Positions 59,376 through 64,000 of a stretch of 64,000 nt of DNA are shown here, one piece after another. Made by a program: the position numbers and the translations under genes. Where the stretch lies: contig JARGSG010000207.1 of NCBI GenBank assembly GCA_030374805.1, forward strand, positions 992,001 to 1,056,000. Reading direction: 5' to 3'. The notes under the pieces are model-generated. The model saw nothing but the letters and a program-made list of their open reading frames with translations. It did not search any database and was not told the origin of the DNA. Position 1 is the first letter of the stretch. Each line of letters begins with the position of its first letter. The DNA is from Gracilaria gracilis. Taxonomy: Eukaryota > Rhodophyta > Florideophyceae > Gracilariales > Gracilariaceae.

Positions 59376-60472
59376 GATAAAGGAGGCACTACACTACCTT
59401 CATAGGTACAGAACGCCCCTCTCTTGCGTCCACGAGCAGCATGGTACTGTACTTCGCTTACCTCCAGAACGGAAAGAGATTGGGGCCGGTGACCTAGTAG
59501 CGTTTAGTCTCGTACACGTACAAGATAACTTGAGGTTTGCACAAAAGCCGGGATTTCAATACCTTTGATAGCGTTTCGCAAGGATATTGAAACAAGATGC
59601 GATCTTTAATATGTACAAGGGTACCGTGTAGCTCCAATCTATTGGGTCTATAAGTACAAAGTGAGCAACAAGACATCAAAACGAAAGTAAACCTACCAAA
59701 AATGTTCATGTTGCGTCAAAAAGCAGGCAAAGACAACATAGTAAATTTTGTGCTCAGGCAACTGAATGCTCATCGCCACGTCGGTACTAACGCGCATGAT
59801 TAATTGACGCTGTCACAAAAGCAACCCCTCAAATAACTGAACTAGAATGGATAAAAGAAGCTCTCGGATGGCAAACGCTCTACTCAACAATGCGCAGAAC
59901 GTTCTTCTCAAAGAAGAAGAGTTGAAAACACGGCTTTCAATATGTGATTACCATCTGGTTTTAGATATTGCTGGGTCTGATGGCTGCATCAAGCTGTTCA
60001 ACGGAAAACCCATTTTTGCAAGACGTTATAGGACGGCGAAATATTCAAGATATGACATGTTGTCCAACTCACTATCCTTCGCAAAGTGTCGTCGAGGTGA
60101 ACGCGACACACATAGTTTACTTTCCAATTCATACAAGTTACAACTTGAGTAAGTTTTGCGCAGAATCTTACGTGCTCGAACTGAACCGTTGGAGGCCAAA
60201 GATGACGCATTATCTGTACTTGGATGAAATTTCGGAAAATAAATTGGAGATTTGCGGCGCAGAACCGGAACAGCAGAATATTACCTGAAGGATGACCCCC
60301 ACCAGTGAGCGCATTTCACCTGCATTTTTGTGCTACGCACGTGCTTAGTGAGAAGACAGGTTGCGACCCCCAGGTAACGGGTCGCACAAAGCGTGACTGA
60401 CAGCCATAGTAAGTATCTTGGTATCCTTGTAAGTGTGCCTCTTGATATCCTTGTAAGTGTGCCTCGGGCCAG
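59376..60472. other. Intergenic, no gene recognised
   Basis: A frame from ATG 59847 to 60152 (101 residues) is open but has no recognised family. A 23-bp direct repeat (TATCCTTGTAAGTGTGCCTC core) occurs twice at 60420-60466. Confidence 0.35.
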
Positions 60473-60969
60473 GTGGGAGATCAGCTCTGGACGGGGCAGT
60501 GTAAACGTGCTGGCGTCCCCGATTGGATGCGTGGCGGGGGGCGTTCGTTCATCCGGGTGCACAACAACGAGAGTGGGGACACAAAGACTATGCAGCTGGC
60601 GGTGGAGGACGACGACTACATTGTGCGCGTCGCGGAGTGCGAGCTAGCGGGGTGGATGGAGCATATGACTGTGAAGGACAAGCACGGCGGACGAGGGGGG
60701 GAGGGCAGGCGGTGGAGTGGGAGGAGGTGGTGGTGGGCGATGTGGAGTGGGGGTGGCGCTGCTGCGGCGGGTGATAAAGATCTTCGCATCGGACGTGCTG
60801 AGTGTGGGGGGAAGGGTGCTGGGCGTGCAGTGGAAGCTGTTCCCGACGAGAGTGGGCGGCGGCGAGGAGGGCGGAGGGGCGGAGGGAGAGTGGGAGGGGC
60901 GGCGGGAGCTGGGGGCTGGGAGACAGTTGCGCGCGGGCGACGTGGCGGTGCGCGCGAAGCGGTCAATGC
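60473..60969 (+). pseudogene. GC-rich coding relic, left half, split by a Mutator-like element
   Basis: Coding-like stretches follow each other in all three plus frames: RSFIRVHNNESGDTKTMQL, then VEWEEVVVGDVEWGW, then ASDVLSVGGRVLGVQWKLFP and LRAGDVAVRAKRS. They are interrupted by changes of frame in poly-G runs. The last frame stops at the Mutator-like insertion and, counting the 9-bp duplication once, resumes in the same phase on the other side (63617 onward) with VRVAARVLRVLNVHVEAEGA. Composition resembles the GC-rich 3' part of the BTB gene, but homology is not certain. Confidence 0.35.
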
Positions 60970-63616
60970 GGCCCCCGGAGAATCTACGCACTGTACAGGT
61001 CGTAGAAAAAGGGTGGCAAACCCTCCCCTTCTTTGTAACAAATAAGCGCAGAACCTCCGTTATAGAAGTAACGCTCCCAGAACCTCTAGATCTTCTGAGC
61101 TCCTGCCAAATGTCTAGAGCCTCCGTAGGAGAGGTTCTTATTGGCTCCCACCTCTTTTGATCGCGTGACATGATCACTACGATCAAATTCAAAAAAGCGC
61201 GCGCTCTTCTGCCGCGCTTCTAAACCAGTCCGCCCATCACCGCCGCCGCGCTCATCACCCGCCCCTCACAACCTTCTTCCTCTGATGCGTCATTCCACCC
61301 TCAACCTACGCCACCACCACCAAACTCCACGGCCGCCACAATTACACTTGCACAGCCGGCACAGCCACACCCGCACCGCAATCACTGCAACACACCCACC
61401 GCAGTCACCGTAACACTCTCATTTCCATCACCACTACACCTCACTGCTGCCACCGCAACGCCTCCAACCCCGTCACCGCCACACCAACCTCCGTCATTAA
61501 TACAACTTGATCGCTTTCGCCGCCACATATTTACTTTCGTCACCGCTACACAATAATGGCTTTTACCACTTCGGTCCGTAGACTATAACACCGCCTGGAT
61601 CATCCGCTAATCCCGGGCGTCTTTCTCTTTCGTACTCTGCTGATATTGCTCTCGTTACTGCCGCCGTTGTGAAAAACTCAATTTCATTTACCTTCACACG
61701 ATGCTGCTATCACCAAACTACTCTTACTGCCATTAATTTTCAAGGCGCTTGTCGGCATCGCCACAATCTTTCATGTTCACCACGATACATCCACCTCCGT
61801 CATTTTCGTACCCTCCCCGCCGTCAACCTCATACTTCACTGCTGCTACCGCTGAATTATTTTGAATATCTCCCTTACAGACTGCTACCCGCCGCCGAAGT
61901 CACGACCGTGCGCAATACTCGCTTCTTGCGGCCTTCTTTGTTTGTCGCGCTTTAGATACAATTCGCCCGCGTTCGCCTGCGTCACTAAATGAAGGCTCAT
62001 GCCCTGTACACTGTTTTGGGTTACGATATCTGTGCCAAACAAAATGCGGTTTTGGTAGGACTGCCGTGTTGGTTCGAACTGAGGTATAGCAGATTATGCC
62101 CGTTGACGGTGAGATAAGTGCTATAAGATTAGACTAAATTCTTGAATTAGCCTATGACATTGTTCATGATCCCGAGCCTTCTTTGAAGTATCTCTTATCC
62201 ACAAGTTCAGGTGTTATCTATTTTGTCGTTTTACTCAAACAATAAAAACGTTTTCTAGCTTCTAGTACAATAGATGTAAAAGTCGGAAACCCTTGTGCAG
62301 TCTGGCTTATAGTGAAATACGATATGCATGGTGTTTCTGTATCTGTATGTAGAAGAGTGTGTGTGTGCGTGGGTGATTCTTACGGAGACAGATACAAGAC
62401 ACACACAACAAAATGAAGTTATGTCTAGGATAGTCAAATTTATCCTTGATTTATTAAGTGTCATGCTCCGCCAAGCAGTCCGGTTCAAAGTCCTTATCCT
62501 CTCTCCAGCTGTGCGATATCAACCATAACATTCACTTGACATCTCTTTTACACCACAACGTCCAGAAAGAGATTGACTCATCTTCAATAACGATTATTCC
62601 GCGACCTATTTCACGTCAGGATCCCTATAACACAAGTGAATGAACATGCAAGTCCAAACTTCCGATCGACGGAAAAATCAAGCAGCCCTACCATAAACTC
62701 TCGTATATTATGGCGGGAGCGCGACTAAAGAGAGCGAAAATGAGAGATTGCTTGTCAGTATGGCGGCGAGGGATGGCGGACTGCACGGAAACTGCAGTTA
62801 CGGTGCGTCGGCGACGGCGGTGAAAGTGTGCCGGTTACGATGTTGGTGACAGCATGTCAGTGTGATGGCGAAGACGGCAACGACAGGCAGGATTGCAGTC
62901 ATCGGCGGACTGGAGCGGAAGTGCCATGGAGGGCCAAGCCCGTGAAAGCGGCCAAGTCGCAAGATAGTGGTAACGTCTGTTGGGACAGGGTGACAGCTGA
63001 CAGACACGACAACGATGGTTATGACGAAAGTCGAGGCGTGGTGGTGACGGTAGTGTTTGGCTTTAACAGCGGTGAGAGCGGAGCCATGATTGTGATAAAT
63101 ATGTTGCGCTGACTGTGGCGGTGGTGTTGCGGTAGAAGCAGTGAGGTGTAGAGGTGATGTAGATGAGAGTGTTATGGTGACTGCGGTGGGGGTGTTGCAG
63201 TAATTGCGGTGCGGGTGTGGCTGTGCCGGCTGTGCAAGTGTAATTGTGGCGGCTGTAGAGTTTGGTGGTGGTGGCGTAGGTTAAGGGTGGAATGACGCAA
63301 CGGAGGAAGAAGGTTGTGAGGGGCGGGTGGTGAGCGCGGCGGCGGTGATGGGTAGACTGGTTTAGAAGCGCGGCAGAAGAGCGCGCGCTTTTTTGAATTT
63401 GATCGTAGTGATCATGTCACGCGATTAAAAGAGGTGGAAGCCAATAAGAACCTCTGCTACGGAGGCTCTAGACACTTGGCAGGAGCTCAGGAGATCTAGA
63501 GGTTCTGGGAGCGTTACTTCTATAACGGAGGTTCTGCGCTTATTTGTTACAAAGAAGGGGAGCGTTTGCCATACCTTTTTCTACGACCTGTACAGTGCGT
63601 AGATTCTCCGGGGGCC
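60970..63616. mobile_element. Mutator-like non-autonomous element with 490-bp inverted repeats
   Basis: Arms 60970-61461 and, inverted, 63123-63616 are about 95% alike; both ends begin GGCCCCCGGAGAATCTACGC. Flanking 9-mers GGTCAATGC (60961-60969) and GGTCGGTGC (63617-63625) match in seven of nine positions, as an ageing 9-bp target duplication would. Long inverted repeats with 9-bp duplications are the hallmark of Mutator-like elements. The 1.66-kb interior has no transposase frame, so the copy is non-autonomous. Confidence 0.75.
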
Positions 63617-64000
63617 GGTCGGTGCGCGCGGTGCGCGTGGCAGCGCGGGTGCTGCGTGTGCTCAACGTGCACGTGGAGGCGGAGGGCGCGCGCCAGCGCG
63701 TGGGCGCAGCGCTGGTGCTCGGCGAGCGCGCCGACGCCGACCCACAGTGGGCATTTTCTGAAATGATACCTTTTCACAAATCGCAAACAGAAAATGTTGG
63801 TTCACAGCGCCTTCAGAGCAACTTTTTGTGCATATGTAAAATGCGTTTTATATTTTCAGGAGATGCCCAGTATCAATCGCCACAACAACAAACAAAACGC
63901 GCGCGAGCCGCGCTGTGCCGCCCGAGCGTACTCTGCCTCCACATCCCCCGCGACCCGCCCCCCCACATCCCACAGCCACCTCACCACCCTGAGGGCCGTA
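63617..64000 (+). pseudogene. GC-rich coding relic, right half, continuing past the window
   Basis: The frame from 63616 (RSVRAVRVAARVLRVL, then NVHVEAEGARQRVGAALVLG) has no stop up to the window end. The first 150 bp are GC-rich like the left half. AT-rich sequence with a TTTTCAG at about 63855-63861 follows, which could be an intron end. Whether a gene starts beyond the window cannot be judged. Confidence 0.3.

Noticed and set aside
61462-63122. A transposase inside the Mutator-like element
   Set aside because: No frame longer than about 95 codons and no transposase motif.

Overview
The window looks like nuclear DNA of a photosynthetic eukaryote with a compact genome, most likely a red alga. 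Genes are close together on both strands. Most are intronless; the five spliceosomal introns I could place are 97 to 147 bp long with GT..AG ends. Promoters are very GC-rich. The plastid Fe-S scaffold HCF101 has a leader beginning Met-Ala-Phe-Val, as red algal and glaucophyte transit peptides do, and there is a Tic22-domain protein. The host genes end with TAA, TAG and TGA, so the code is standard. Phylum is inference; I see no rRNA, tRNA, CRISPR array or prokaryotic operon.

Left part (1-18.3 kb): ribokinase; a PNUTS-like PP1 regulatory protein (one intron); an FkbM-type methyltransferase with a membrane anchor (one intron); LINE fragments; a Tc1-like DNA transposon with a complete pogo/Tigger-like element inserted in it; and a BTB-domain gene whose 3' end turns extremely GC-rich.

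Middle (18.3-51.4 kb): a ten-finger C2H2 protein resembling TFIIIA; augmin subunit HAUS6; cytosolic Fe-S scaffold NBP35; ubiquitin-conjugating enzyme UBE2C; kinesin-6; HCF101; a single-span membrane protein; a FHIT-like HIT hydrolase (one intron); a second, intact pogo-like transposase gene; a TPR-Tic22 protein (one intron); an 83-residue membrane microprotein resembling the start of a Na,K-ATPase beta subunit (one intron); kinesin-5; and the p97/Cdc48 cofactor PLAA/Doa1. HAUS6, UBE2C, kinesin-6 and kinesin-5 all act in mitosis, and UBE2C and kinesin-6 share a divergent promoter with a long palindrome.

Right part (52-64 kb): a 7.25-kb piggyBac-like transposon bounded by TTAA, with a Harbinger-like element inserted inside it. 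That inner element carries six consecutive stem-loops just upstream of its transposase. Next to the piggyBac right end lies a 43-bp LINE insertion with a perfect 12-bp target duplication. The window closes with a 2.65-kb Mutator-like element with about 490-bp inverted repeats and a 9-bp target duplication, splitting a GC-rich reading frame. The most novel-looking signals are the stem-loop array, the piggyBac accessory ORF, the TPR-Tic22 architecture and the beta-subunit-like microprotein.
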